Positions 17,530-26,414 of a DNA stretch of 64,000 nt are shown here, one piece after another (positions within the stretch are counted from its first letter, which is position 1; the number at the start of each line of letters is the position of its first letter). Below the pieces are notes generated by a model. That model had not been told where the DNA came from. It saw only the letters and a program-made list of their open reading frames with translations, and made no database searches. Origin of the DNA: Hymenobacter glacialis. GTDB lineage: Bacteria > Bacteroidota > Bacteroidia > Cytophagales > Hymenobacteraceae. The position numbers were made by a program, and so were the translations under genes. The DNA is taken from NCBI RefSeq assembly GCF_001816165.1, contig NZ_MDZC01000101.1, forward strand, positions 62,001 to 126,000, written 5' to 3'.

Positions 17530-20500
17530 TTATCCGGCTAGCGGCAGCTCAATGAAGAAGCGGGTGCCCTCCCCTACCTGCGTTTCGAACCACACGCGGC
17601 CCCCGGCGCTCTCAATTCCGCGCTTGGCCACGGCCAGGCCAATGCCCGAGCCGGTTTCTTTGGTCGTGAAATTGGGCACGAATATTTTCTCCCGGACATC
17701 CTCAGAAATGCCCGCGCCGTTGTCGCAGATGGTCACCATCACCCGCCCCGGCTCCGCCTGCGTCAGCCATACTTCAATGCGGGGCTCGCGGCCTTCCGGC
17801 ACCGCCTGCCGGGCATTTATCAGCAGGTTGTTGAAGGTGCGCACCAGCAGGCTTTCGTCTGCAAACACCACGTAGCGTCCGGTTTCGGCATCCGGCGGCA
17901 TATGCAACTCCAGCTCCCCATCGTTAGCATCGGGCTGATGCAGGGCGGCGCAGCGGCGCAGGATGGCCGCCACGTCCAGGCGCTCAGGCCGCATGGCGGG
18001 CAGGTTAGTAAAGGTGCTGAAGGACGTGGCAATGTCGCTCAGCACGTCAATCTGGGTAATCAGGGTTTGGGAAATTCGGCCAATGAGCTCCTCGGCATTG
18101 GGGCGGCGCTCGGTTATGGCTTTTTGCAGGAACTGCAGGCTCAGCTTCATGGGCGTGAGCGGGTTCTTGATTTCGTGGGCTACCTGCCGGGCCATTTCGC
18201 GCCAGGCGGCTTCCTTTTCCTGGGCCGCCAGCTCGCGCTTGCTGGCCTCCAGCTTGGTCACCATGGTGTTGTACTCGCGCACCAGTAGGCCAATCTCGTC
18301 GTCGGAGCTGCGGTATTCCAGCAGTTCGTTTTCATCCGTGAGTGTGGTTTGCGTCAGCTTCTCGGTGATGAGCTTGAGGGGGGCGGTGAGCTGACGGGCC
18401 GCTACAAACGCCAACCCCAAAAACAGCAGGAACATCAGCGTGAATATGTTCAAAATAGTGGTGAAAAGCTCAGTCAGCTTGGTGTTCAGCTCCTTCTCCG
18501 AATCAAAAAATGGAATGCCCACATACCCCAGGATAGGGCCTGTGGGCATGGCCTCGTCGTCGTCGGGGCCGCGCGTGTTGGGGCTGGCTGGCACCGGCGC
18601 CGCCGCACTGCGTGGGGCAAAGCTGCCGGGGCTGGTCGTGCCGTTCGGGCCAATAGAATGTCCCGCCAAATCGGTGGCCACAGCTTCCCCTACCCCCGCC
18701 CGCACCGGCAGGTACAGCGCATTAAAAGACAGTGAGCCCGCTTTTTCCGTGAGCAAGGCCCGCTGGCGGTTGCGCTCCCGCAGTGCCACCACGGCTTGGG
18801 GATTTAGCAGCGGCCCCAGCAAACCTGCCTCAAAAATGAGAGGCTGGCTGCTGGCCAGCAGCTCGCCGTGCACGTCGTAGAGGTTTAGGTCGGTCTCGGT
18901 GAGGGCGGCCACGTTCTTGGCCAACGCCGCCAGCGTGGGCCGCGCCGTGGTATCGGACAGCAGGTGGCGCTGGCGGCGCAGGCTTTCCAGGGCCAGCTGA
19001 CCGCGCCGCTCATAGGTGCGGGTGAGGTCGCGCTGGTACGAGGAAATGAGCTGGCTGGCCGTGGCCACGCTCACTACTAGCAGCGGCACCACAATGCCCA
19101 CGTTGAGCAGCACCTGAATGCGCGTGCTGAAATTAAGGCGCAGGCGCAGCATGGTTGGGCGGCCGCGCACCACCAGCACCAGGCCCGCCACCAGCAGCCA
19201 GAAAAACGAGGACAGCAAAAACTGAAACGAGAAATTGGCCAGCCAGTCGCCGGGCGAGTACGTGGCCGTGGTCACCACCACAATCCGCCCCATGGACCCG
19301 TGCACCGCGTAGTGGTGGAAGCCGCGGCTGCTCATTCCCCCCTCATACATGCGGGAGTCGGTCAGCCAGTTCTTAGGCAAACGGTTGGCGTAGTCAAAAT
19401 CTCCTTCCGTGTACACCAGACTGCCCTGGTTGTAGCCCGCGTAGCTCAGTTCCGTGGCCAGGCTGGGCTGAAAGAACTTCTGGTCGACCAGCAACTCGGG
19501 CAGCACGCTGTAGCTGGTAAGCTTTTTGAGGGCAAGCTCGACCCGCACTGCTCCCAGGGCCGGACCAAATCCGTTCACCCGCTGCCCGGGCACCGTGATT
19601 TGGGCCACGTAGCGGCGGGAGCTGAAGGGGTTGTCGGAAGTAAGCAGGTATACACCCTGCTGGTTGGTTGGCGTGGCCGTGCGCGCGAGGTCGGCGCGCG
19701 CTTCCATCAAGCTGGGCGTGCCGGGCAGCGCGCCCAGGGGCTGGCCGGCCTCGTCATACAGGGTGATGTTGCTCTCGTATTTATCGAAATAATCGCTCAG
19801 GTATTGGCGGGCAATGCGCTGCCGCACCGCCTCCGGCTGTCCAAACGCCGCCGATAACGATTGCCGCACAAACGGGTCGCGGGCAATTTTCTGCATCTGC
19901 TCGCCCAGCAGAAACTCACCTTGGAAGTCATTATCAACCAGCAGATTGCTGGCCAGGCGCTGCTTATCCACCAGCAGCTGTTTCTCGAAATGCTCGTACA
20001 GCGCCAGGGCTCCCGTGGCCGAGGCCAGGGCCAGGAGCAGCACTATCAGCGTGGGGGCCTGGTAGCTATACGTGGTGGGCGCGGCGCTCATGCCCACGGC
20101 CCGCACCATGGCCGCAAACACCAGCAATATCCCCACCGCCAGCACCCACGGCAGGCCCCATATCAAGCCCACAGCCAGCACCGGCACGGCTCCCACTAGA
20201 GGGCCCAGCAGCAGCACGCGGCCCGGCACATGCTGCAGCAGCGCACCAGCCAGCTGTGTCAGGCCAAAAAAGCCCACCAGCCAGGCAGCAGTGTGCAGCA
20301 GCACCGCCAGCGCCAGCAACAGCCAGAACCCCGTTATCTGCAGATTACGCGTGATGTCTAGACTCAGCTGCGAGCTGCCGAACGCGGTGGTATAATACCC
20401 AAAAAGCAGAAAGAGCCACCCGCAGAATGCCAACCCCAGCAAGACGGCTGCCAGCGCCTGCTGCATGGGCACGCGGGGCACCCGCACGCGCTCCAACACC

Positions 20501-21465
20501 CGCAAGTGGCGCCACAGCGCCACCGCGCCGGCCGCCACCAGCAGCGCCAGCAGCGCATCAAGGAGCAAGTCGCCCAACGACGGCGCCCACCACGAAGCTG
20601 CGTACTGACGCGGGTCGAAAATCGGTAGTTCAATGAAAGAATACGGGAGACCCAGAAACAGCAGCGCCCCGCGTAGCAGCACAAGGGGCAGCACCAGCGC
20701 CGCAATGGCGGCCACCCGTTGCCCGGCCCGCCACCAGCCAAACGCAAGCAGCCACCACCCGGCCCCGTACAGCACACTGCCCAAGGCCAGCAGCGCCATG
20801 GGCAGGTATTGCCGCGTCAGCGGATTGGGTCTCAGTCGTTTGATGGAGAACAGATATTTGCCTTCCGCCGTTTCAAAACGGGTTCCGACGGGCCCGGCAT
20901 CAGCCAACACTTCCAGTTCCAGGCCCCTGAAAAGTGCCTGTTCGCTACCCTCGCGCAGGTAGCGGTTGCTGATGGTATAATGCCGCGCCAAAGGCACGTA
21001 GGTGAGAATAAGGTACTGCCCCGCCACCCGCGGCAGCAGCAGGAAATGGCCCGTCGGCGTTTCAACCAGCCGCTCAACGGTGCTGGCAGGTTGGGTTTCG
21101 GGGCGCAGAGTGGCGTCGGACCAATAAAGCAGCTGGCCGTTTTCCAGTACGCAGGTAGGGAAAGTGGTTTGCGCCAGCAGCTTGTTGAAGCCATAGTTGC
21201 CCCGAGCCAAGCCAGCTGCTACCGAATCGGCATCGGTCCGGGCTGTGGCTTCAGCCTCGCGCACCAGCTGCTGCAGGCCAAGGGTATCCGTGCGTTCCAC
21301 TGCGCCAGGGGCCAGGGCATAGCGGCTCGCCAGGTAGCCACTCACGAAACACAACGCCGCGGCCAGCAGTAGCAACCAGGGCAAACGAGGCCACGCAAAA
21401 GGTCGAACCACAGATTTGCTTGAGTTGTGAAAGAAAAGTAGAAACGGAGCTGCTAACGGAAGCAA
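17530..21465 (-). CDS. Large multi-pass sensor histidine kinase (NtrY-like)
   Basis: 1311 residues. The N-terminal half has many hydrophobic segments: one near residues 26-46, a cluster at about 210-440, then periplasmic-type domains, another helix near 720-750 and a last pair before a HAMP domain (ARQLTAPLKLITEKL). The kinase core is complete: phospho-acceptor His1097 in HEIKNPLTPMKLSL, N-box NNLLINARQA, G1 DNGAGI and G2 GSGIGLAVAKRG. The HEIKNPLTP box is characteristic of the NtrY group. It should sense an extracytoplasmic or membrane signal and phosphorylate a response regulator, but none is encoded in this window. TTG at 21465 is the first start in the open frame; a downstream GTG is possible. 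Confidence 0.85.
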   Translation of the reverse strand: MLPLAAPFLLFFHNSSKSVVRPFAWPRLPWLLLLAAALCFVSGYLASRYALAPGAVERTDTLGLQQLVREAEATARTDADSVAAGLARGNYGFNKLLAQTTFPTCVLENGQLLYWSDATLRPETQPASTVERLVETPTGHFLLLPRVAGQYLILTYVPLARHYTISNRYLREGSEQALFRGLELEVLADAGPVGTRFETAEGKYLFSIKRLRPNPLTRQYLPMALLALGSVLYGAGWWLLAFGWWRAGQRVAAIAALVLPLVLLRGALLFLGLPYSFIELPIFDPRQYAASWWAPSLGDLLLDALLALLVAAGAVALWRHLRVLERVRVPRVPMQQALAAVLLGLAFCGWLFLLFGYYTTAFGSSQLSLDITRNLQITGFWLLLALAVLLHTAAWLVGFFGLTQLAGALLQHVPGRVLLLGPLVGAVPVLAVGLIWGLPWVLAVGILLVFAAMVRAVGMSAAPTTYSYQAPTLIVLLLALASATGALALYEHFEKQLLVDKQRLASNLLVDNDFQGEFLLGEQMQKIARDPFVRQSLSAAFGQPEAVRQRIARQYLSDYFDKYESNITLYDEAGQPLGALPGTPSLMEARADLARTATPTNQQGVYLLTSDNPFSSRRYVAQITVPGQRVNGFGPALGAVRVELALKKLTSYSVLPELLVDQKFFQPSLATELSYAGYNQGSLVYTEGDFDYANRLPKNWLTDSRMYEGGMSSRGFHHYAVHGSMGRIVVVTTATYSPGDWLANFSFQFLLSSFFWLLVAGLVLVVRGRPTMLRLRLNFSTRIQVLLNVGIVVPLLVVSVATASQLISSYQRDLTRTYERRGQLALESLRRQRHLLSDTTARPTLAALAKNVAALTETDLNLYDVHGELLASSQPLIFEAGLLGPLLNPQAVVALRERNRQRALLTEKAGSLSFNALYLPVRAGVGEAVATDLAGHSIGPNGTTSPGSFAPRSAAAPVPASPNTRGPDDDEAMPTGPILGYVGIPFFDSEKELNTKLTELFTTILNIFTLMFLLFLGLAFVAARQLTAPLKLITEKLTQTTLTDENELLEYRSSDDEIGLLVREYNTMVTKLEASKRELAAQEKEAAWREMARQVAHEIKNPLTPMKLSLQFLQKAITERRPNAEELIGRISQTLITQIDVLSDIATSFSTFTNLPAMRPERLDVAAILRRCAALHQPDANDGELELHMPPDAETGRYVVFADESLLVRTFNNLLINARQAVPEGREPRIEVWLTQAEPGRVMVTICDNGAGISEDVREKIFVPNFTTKETGSGIGLAVAKRGIESAGGRVWFETQVGEGTRFFIELPLAG

Positions 21466-22020
21466 CTCACCAAGGCCGTTAACTCCGCCCAGCGAACCCC
21501 GAAGAAACGGCAGAATTAACGGTTGGGCCTAAACCGGAGTTAGCGAAACAACATGGTCGGCCCCAACATGCTCCGCAAAATCCACGCCTAACAAAAAATG
21601 CTGCCCTTTGGCAGCACCTTCCACTCTCCTCTTACTTGGTTGTTGCGACTTGGAGTAACGTGGGTCAAAATGCGTGCCTCCAAAAACGTAGAGCATCACG
21701 GACCGGGCCTATCAGAACATAAGCGGGGTGAAAACCACTACCGCCAAAGTCACAGCGGTTGCACAACCCCCAGCTCCTGGTCGCTGCCCAGAAAGTAGAG
21801 CTATCTGCCCAAGGCAGCCACAATCACCGTCGCGAAGGTGCAGCTGATATAAATGCTCCCGCACAAAACCCCACCTCGGACTTCAAAACCAAGCCGCAGA
21901 CAGCGCAGCGTTCCGGCGCCCCATCAAATTGCCGCAGGCTCAGAGCCTACTGCCAAAAAGCTAACCTCAGCGGCAACGCGGACAGCACGACACAAATACC
22001 GGCAATGCGATGACCGCGAC
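21466..22020. other. Gene-free region; possible minus-strand small RNA or long 3' UTR
   Basis: No convincing protein gene in either direction over 550 bases, although composition is not unusual. On the minus strand a clean intrinsic terminator (GCTGCC-AAAG-GGCAGC followed by ATTTTTTG, 21592-21615) lies 400 bases after the respiratory gene block. Between 21660 and 21800 the minus strand has several short stems, for example ACCGC/GCGGT. It could be a long 3' UTR of the oxidase operon or an independent structured RNA. I could not match it to tmRNA, SRP RNA or RNase P, whose conserved segments are absent. Confidence 0.4.
21592..21615 (-). terminator. Intrinsic terminator on minus strand
   Basis: GCTGCC pairs with GGCAGC around a four-base loop and is followed by ATTTTTTG. 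It is a candidate end for the minus-strand respiratory transcript or for a small RNA encoded at 21620-22020. Confidence 0.65.
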
Positions 22021-22275
22021 CTACTTTTTAGCGCCCTTGGGGTGCGTACGGCGATACCAGAAATAACCCACCGCGCCCATCAGGATGTACGGCACGGTCA
22101 TCATGTACACGATGCCCTTGTTCAACCCAGCCACTTCGTAGTCGTCACGCTCCTGGCGCGCCGACTCCACCTGCGACTTACACATCACGCACTGAGCGCT
22201 AGCTCCCAACGGCGCCAAGCTCAACAGAACGCCCAACAACAAGGCAAAAGTGGCGGCAAAAAAGGTCTTTTTCAT
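22021..22275 (-). CDS. Small membrane protein with CxxC, oxidase-cluster associated
   Basis: 84 residues from ATG 22275 (MKKTFFAAT). A signal-like hydrophobic N-terminus ends near LGASAQ and is followed directly by CVMC, then a charged stretch (KSQVESARQERDDYEV) and one C-terminal membrane helix (IVYMMTVPYILMGAVGYFW) with a basic tail. It is the last gene of the oxidase block. The position and the CxxC suggest a role in copper handling or disulfide chemistry during oxidase assembly, but that is inference; I do not recognise a named family. Confidence 0.7.
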   Translation of the reverse strand: MKKTFFAATFALLLGVLLSLAPLGASAQCVMCKSQVESARQERDDYEVAGLNKGIVYMMTVPYILMGAVGYFWYRRTHPKGAKK

Positions 22276-22348
22276 AGTATACAAAACACTGTAGCTGAGG
22301 CAAAGTTTCCGGGAAAATCCCTCTTGTTAGCTTCGCCAGCAAATTCAC

Positions 22349-22918
22349 TTAGGTATAGTACGGCGAAATCATGAGGTATACGATGACGCCCGTAACCGAA
22401 ACGTATAGCCACACCGGGAAAGTCCAGCGGGCAATGGCCTTGTGTTTGGTGTACTGGCCGGTAAGGGCAAAATACAGCGTAAAGAGCACAAGGCCCACCG
22501 TTACCACGGCCAAAACAATGTGCGTGAGCAGCAGAAAGAAATACACGTAGCGCACCGTACCCTCGCCCCCAAACGAGGTGCTGGCCACCTGCGAATGGTA
22601 GGCCACGTACGAAAGCAGAAACAAGCCCCCCAGCGCAAAAGCAGTGCCCATCATGGCGCGGTGGCGCAGCACCTGCTTCTTACGAATAAAATAATAGCCC
22701 GCCACCAGGCACACCGCCGTGAGGGAGTTGAGCACGGCATTTACCGCCGGCAAGAACTTCACCTCAGCTCCCGGGATGCGGAACAGGTCAGGGAACGAAA
22801 ACAATACCGCCACCAGCAGTGGAACCACCACGCCCAGCGTACCTAGTATTATTTTGTAGCGCGTGTAGTCGCCGGGAGCCAGCACCGGAGGGTGCAGTTT
22901 GTCAGTTGGGGTGTTCAT
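22349..22918 (-). CDS. DUF420 membrane protein (CtaM-like), oxidase assembly
   Basis: 189 residues from ATG 22918 with five hydrophobic segments and conserved histidines within membrane segments (RHRAMMGTAF, YHSQVAST, THIVLAV, KHKAIARWTFPVW). DUF420 proteins occur next to caa3/aa3-type oxidases, and the Gram-positive member CtaM is needed for oxidase maturation. Its start overlaps the end of the SCO-like gene by 17 bases, so the two are cotranslated. Confidence 0.85.
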   Translation of the reverse strand: MNTPTDKLHPPVLAPGDYTRYKIILGTLGVVVPLLVAVLFSFPDLFRIPGAEVKFLPAVNAVLNSLTAVCLVAGYYFIRKKQVLRHRAMMGTAFALGGLFLLSYVAYHSQVASTSFGGEGTVRYVYFFLLLTHIVLAVVTVGLVLFTLYFALTGQYTKHKAIARWTFPVWLYVSVTGVIVYLMISPYYT

Positions 22919-23576
22919 AGTCGTAAAGCTGCACGGTAACTTCCGTGAGTAAGCGGTCAATTTCGCGCCCGTCGGTGCCATCGTAAATGCCCCGCACCCG
23001 GCGTTTGTTGTCAACCAACAACAGGCGGCCGGCCGGGATGTTGGCCGTGAACACAGCCCCCGGCAAGCGCGTTGGGTCGGCGGTAAGACGGAATTCGTGT
23101 AGCGCCAGTCGTTTCACCGAATCTGGAGGCCCTGTGAGGAAAAACCACTTGCCCGCAATGGTGCCGTATTGCTCCGCCAAACGGGTGAGAGAAGCTGCTT
23201 TCGCCGAATCCGCATTCAACACGAACGTGGCAAGGCGAACCCGCGGCTCCTTCCTAAACTTCTCCTGCACCCGTAGCATGGCCCGCGCCACGCGCACACT
23301 GGCCTCGTCCTCGCCATAAAACTGAGCAATGTAAAGGCCACTGCCCAGCTCCGTGCTACTCACTTCGCGCCCGGTAGATGAAGGAAAGCGGAACGGTGCA
23401 ACCTGGTGGAAAACAGTATCGCGCCGCCACTTACCGCCAACCTGCGTGGAATCCACACGGTCGGGCAGGTAAGTGGGCAGCGCGTAACGGTTGGTTCCGA
23501 AGCGGAACAGAAACAGAAATGCCAGTACCGGCAATAACAGCAGCAGCCCCAGCAACAGGGTTTGGCGGGGCCGCAT
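22902..23576 (-). CDS. SCO1/SenC-like protein lacking the copper-binding cysteines
   Basis: 224 residues: one N-terminal membrane anchor (TLLLGLLLLLPVLAFLFLF) and a thioredoxin fold outside the membrane. The C-terminal pattern RLLLVDNKRRVRGIYDGTD is the SCO signature region. However, where SCO proteins carry CxxxC after the first strand this one reads IAQFYGEDEASVRV, and the whole protein contains no cysteine at all. The usual His ligand before the LVD strand is also absent. It therefore cannot deliver CuA copper in the standard way. It sits between subunit IV and DUF420 genes, so a retained structural or chaperone role in oxidase assembly is likely. Confidence 0.75.
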   Translation of the reverse strand: MRPRQTLLLGLLLLLPVLAFLFLFRFGTNRYALPTYLPDRVDSTQVGGKWRRDTVFHQVAPFRFPSSTGREVSSTELGSGLYIAQFYGEDEASVRVARAMLRVQEKFRKEPRVRLATFVLNADSAKAASLTRLAEQYGTIAGKWFFLTGPPDSVKRLALHEFRLTADPTRLPGAVFTANIPAGRLLLVDNKRRVRGIYDGTDGREIDRLLTEVTVQLYDYEHPN

Positions 23577-23579
23577 TTG

Positions 23580-23921
23580 TTATTTAAACATGTTTTGCAG
23601 TACCTCTCCTACGTAGGAGCCTTCGGTAATCAAAGCCACCAACAGCCACACGAGCAGCGACATTGGCACCAGAATGGTCCAGATGAGCCCTTTGGTCTCG
23701 TGCTTGAGGTGCATAAATTCAGCCACAATGAAGAATGCCTTCATAATGGTAAGAATAATAAAGATGCTGTTGCGCAGCGTGCTGGGCTCCATCAGGAACA
23801 CAAACACAAATTCTACAGCCGTAATGCCGACCAGAACGAAGAAGGTCTTCCAAATCCAAGCGGTATTCGGCTTGGCAATTTCCCCTTGCTGGAGATTTTC
23901 GTCAGTTGCGTGAGCAGCCAT
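23580..23921 (-). CDS. Cytochrome c oxidase subunit IV family protein
   Basis: 113 residues with three membrane helices (FFVLVGITAVEFVFVFLM, IFIILTIMKAFFIVAEF, TILVPMSLLVWLLVAL). It matches the small prokaryotic COX IV family, including the MKAFFIVAEFMHLKHE segment. It stabilises the aa3-type oxidase complex in the cytoplasmic membrane. It is followed three bases later by the SCO-like gene. Confidence 0.88.
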   Translation of the reverse strand: MAAHATDENLQQGEIAKPNTAWIWKTFFVLVGITAVEFVFVFLMEPSTLRNSIFIILTIMKAFFIVAEFMHLKHETKGLIWTILVPMSLLVWLLVALITEGSYVGEVLQNMFK

Positions 23922-24019
23922 AATCAGATAGTAAAGAGGCGGTGAAAGCGGTGGGTTAGCGAAGCGGGTACGGCAGCAAAAAGCACACCGTCCGCTTCGC
24001 CCTTAGATCACCAGTTAAA

Positions 24020-24793
24020 TTAAACGAGGTAGAAGAAGGTGAATACAAACACCCACACTAGGTCTACAAAGTGCCAGTAAAGGCCGATTTTCTCAATCAT
24101 CTCGTAGTGGCCACGCTTGTGGAACGTGCCGTTGGAGGTGGCAATGAAGCACCACACCAACAGGCAGACGCCCGAGAGCACGTGGGTACCGTGGAAGCCC
24201 GTAATAAAGAAGAACAGGTCGGCAAATAGCACCGGGCCGTATTCGTTAGCCGCCAGATTGGCCCCGAAGAAGGTAGTGCCATCGGCCATCAACATGCCCT
24301 TTTCGGAACCATGGATGAAGTGGCTCCACTCCCAGGCCTGGCTCAACAGGAACGTAGTGCCAAACAGGATGGTCCATAGCAACCACTTCTGCACATCATT
24401 CTTGTCCATGCGGTGGCCTGCTTCAACAGCCAACACCATGGTCACGGAGCTCAAGATAAGAATCATGGTCATCAAAGCCACAAAACCCAGGGGCACGTCC
24501 ATGCCGTGCAGGCCCGGGAAGGCGTTGAATACCCGGTCCGGAACAGGCCACCAGCGCGTGCTGAATACAAATTCCTCGGCTTTGCCCACGAATACTTCGT
24601 GCTTGTGACGGATGAGACCGTAGGTCGTCAGGAAGGCGGCGAAGGTAAATGCGTCAGAAAGCAGGAAGAACCACATCATCAGCTTGCCGTAGCTCGCCTT
24701 AAAGGGTTCGTTGCCGCCATCCCAGGTGCCGGTGCGTGGAGCGTCTTGGGTAGCGGAAGCAGCGGGGGGCTGCAAAGTGGTCGGTTGGGACAT
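24020..24793 (-). CDS. ctaE: Cytochrome c oxidase subunit III
   Basis: 257 residues. Family features are a long Pro/Ala-rich cytosolic N-terminus, WFFLLSDAFTFAAF, a conserved EW..FIHG segment, and the typical C-terminal GFHGTHVLSGVCLLVW and YWHFVDLVWVFVFTFFYLV. It is the third core subunit of the heme-copper oxidase. Its start lies 22 bases after the stop of the second subunit III-type gene. Confidence 0.92.
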   Translation of the reverse strand: MSQPTTLQPPAASATQDAPRTGTWDGGNEPFKASYGKLMMWFFLLSDAFTFAAFLTTYGLIRHKHEVFVGKAEEFVFSTRWWPVPDRVFNAFPGLHGMDVPLGFVALMTMILILSSVTMVLAVEAGHRMDKNDVQKWLLWTILFGTTFLLSQAWEWSHFIHGSEKGMLMADGTTFFGANLAANEYGPVLFADLFFFITGFHGTHVLSGVCLLVWCFIATSNGTFHKRGHYEMIEKIGLYWHFVDLVWVFVFTFFYLV

Positions 24794-24815
24794 AGCGGAC
24801 AGCGTAACGTCAGTT

Positions 24816-25403
24816 TTAATGGTTCAAAAGTAAGAACAAATACAGGTACAGCCAAAGCCCGCCCAGAAAGTGCCAGTATAAGGTGGCATTTCCAATGGAA
24901 AGCAAGGCGCGCGAATGCACCTGATAGTTAAGGGCTCGCTTCAGCACAACGGTCACAAAAACAAGTCCCGTAACCAAGTGAAAAGCGTGCACACCCATCA
25001 GCACGTATAAGAACGAACCGGACGGATTGGCGTCAGCACCCCCAAAGAAAGTGTTTCCGTCTACCAAATCGCCGAAGCTAACGTACTGACCTACTAGGAA
25101 AGCGAGGCCCAAAGCCAGCGTAATCCCAATACCGGTTTTCATGCGCCCGATTTCGTCTTTGCGCGCGGCCGCGTAAGACCACTGCATGCTGGCGCTGCTT
25201 AAAGCAATAAGAATGGTATTCACCAACAGCGATACTGGCAGGTCAAACTCGCGCCAGTTGCCTTCGTCGCGCCGCACGATGTAGCCGCTGGTGAAAGCCG
25301 CAAACATCATTACAATGCTGAAAATAAGCAAAACGAGCAACACACGCTTGGGATGCCAGCCGAGACCTACTTCGTTTTCAGGTAATAATTCAGAAGGGTT
25401 CAT
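24816..25403 (-). CDS. Second subunit III-type protein (heme-copper oxidase subunit III family)
   Basis: 195 residues with five membrane helices and the same C-terminal signature as the neighbour (GVHAFHLVTGLVFVTVV, then LYWHFLGGLWLYLYLFLLL). The first two helices found in the long form are missing. Adjacent short and long subunit III genes occur in Bacteroidota oxidase clusters, and the pair could form one functional subunit III layer or serve different complexes. It is transcribed just before ctaE. Confidence 0.85.
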   Translation of the reverse strand: MNPSELLPENEVGLGWHPKRVLLVLLIFSIVMMFAAFTSGYIVRRDEGNWREFDLPVSLLVNTILIALSSASMQWSYAAARKDEIGRMKTGIGITLALGLAFLVGQYVSFGDLVDGNTFFGGADANPSGSFLYVLMGVHAFHLVTGLVFVTVVLKRALNYQVHSRALLSIGNATLYWHFLGGLWLYLYLFLLLNH

Positions 25404-25454
25404 AGAGATGAAAACGCCCGCTTGCGCTGACGCAGATTATTGATAAAAATAGGC

Positions 25455-25478
25455 AAACCCATTCGTCTGAGTGGGTTT
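25455..25478 (-). terminator. Hairpin between ctaB and the subunit III genes
   Basis: AAACCCA pairs with TGGGTTT; on the minus strand it is followed by GCCTATTTTTATC. It may end part of the ctaA-ctaB transcript, and the TATTTTTA after it is one base off the -7 consensus, so a new transcript could begin here. Confidence 0.4.
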
Positions 25479-25496
25479 ATTTATAACAACAAACGG

Positions 25497-26348
25497 CTAC
25501 ATTTTGTCCAGTACTAACGCAATTTGTACAATGGGCAAATACAGGAACGAGGCAAACATGATACGCAAAGCCGACTTGCGCGACTGTGTACGCATCAGGT
25601 GAAAAGTGAGCAGCAGAAACAGTACGCCACACACCACGGCCACCAGCGCCGACACCCGTCCCGAGATATTGAACACCAGCGGCATTAAACTAAGCGGGAT
25701 TAGCAGCAGGGTATACGTCATTATCTGGAAGGCCGTGCGCAGGTCCCGGTTGCCGGGAGAAGGCAGCATTTTGAAGCCAGCACGCTTGTAATCCTCGTCG
25801 GCTACCCAGGCAATGGCCCAGAAGTGCGGAAACTGCCACATAAACTGAATGCCAAAAAGGACCCACGCCTCCACACCAATGTAGCCGGTGGCAGCTACCC
25901 AGCCTATGAGGGGCGGCAACCCACCCGGAATGGCCCCCACTGCCACGCAAATAGGCGAAATGGTCTTAAGCGGGGTGTAAATGAAGCCGTATAGAATGAG
26001 CGAAAGCAACGACAGTGCCGCCGTAAGCGGGTTGAACAGGTAGGCCAGCAGCCCAAGGCCCGAAACGCCCAATAGCACACAAAATATCCAGCCTTCCGTA
26101 GGCGTAATGATGCCCAGTGGTAAGGGCCGTTGGGCCGTTCGCGTCATCAGTTTGTCCAGTTCGCGTTCGTGAATCTGGTTGATGATGTTAGCCGAGCCAG
26201 TAACCAACAAGCCGCCCAGCATGACGAGCAGCGCGCGGCTCCAGCTGAAATCATGCGCCCCCAACATGTAGCCAATTGCGCTCGAAAACGCAACGGTGAG
26301 CGAAAGCCGGAATTTGAGCAGCTGAAAATAGGCGCGGGCCTTAACCAT
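25497..26348 (-). CDS. ctaB: Protoheme IX farnesyltransferase (heme O synthase)
   Basis: 283 residues from ATG 26348 with about nine membrane helices. It belongs to the UbiA prenyltransferase family. The first Asp-rich motif region reads NIINQIHERELDKLMTRTAQRPLP, the form seen in Bacteroidota, and VGAIPGGLPPLIGW is the heme O synthase signature. It attaches farnesyl to heme B, making heme O for CtaA. It follows ctaA by 66 bases. Confidence 0.93.
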   Translation of the reverse strand: MVKARAYFQLLKFRLSLTVAFSSAIGYMLGAHDFSWSRALLVMLGGLLVTGSANIINQIHERELDKLMTRTAQRPLPLGIITPTEGWIFCVLLGVSGLGLLAYLFNPLTAALSLLSLILYGFIYTPLKTISPICVAVGAIPGGLPPLIGWVAATGYIGVEAWVLFGIQFMWQFPHFWAIAWVADEDYKRAGFKMLPSPGNRDLRTAFQIMTYTLLLIPLSLMPLVFNISGRVSALVAVVCGVLFLLLTFHLMRTQSRKSALRIMFASFLYLPIVQIALVLDKM

Positions 26349-26414
26349 TAATCCTTCTGATAGTTTGCACGTTGGCCCCAAAAGCCATAGCCTGAGCCCC
26401 GCGGGGCCACAAAG

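Noticed and set aside
21598..22013. Short plus-strand frames in the 21.5-22 kb gap as protein genes
   Set aside because: No signal, no family pattern, biased toward Pro/Ser/Arg from composition, and no start context.
21466..22020. tmRNA, SRP RNA or RNase P RNA in the gap
   Set aside because: The conserved tRNA-like ends of tmRNA, the GGAAGGAAGCAGCC-type SRP apex and the RNase P core are all absent.
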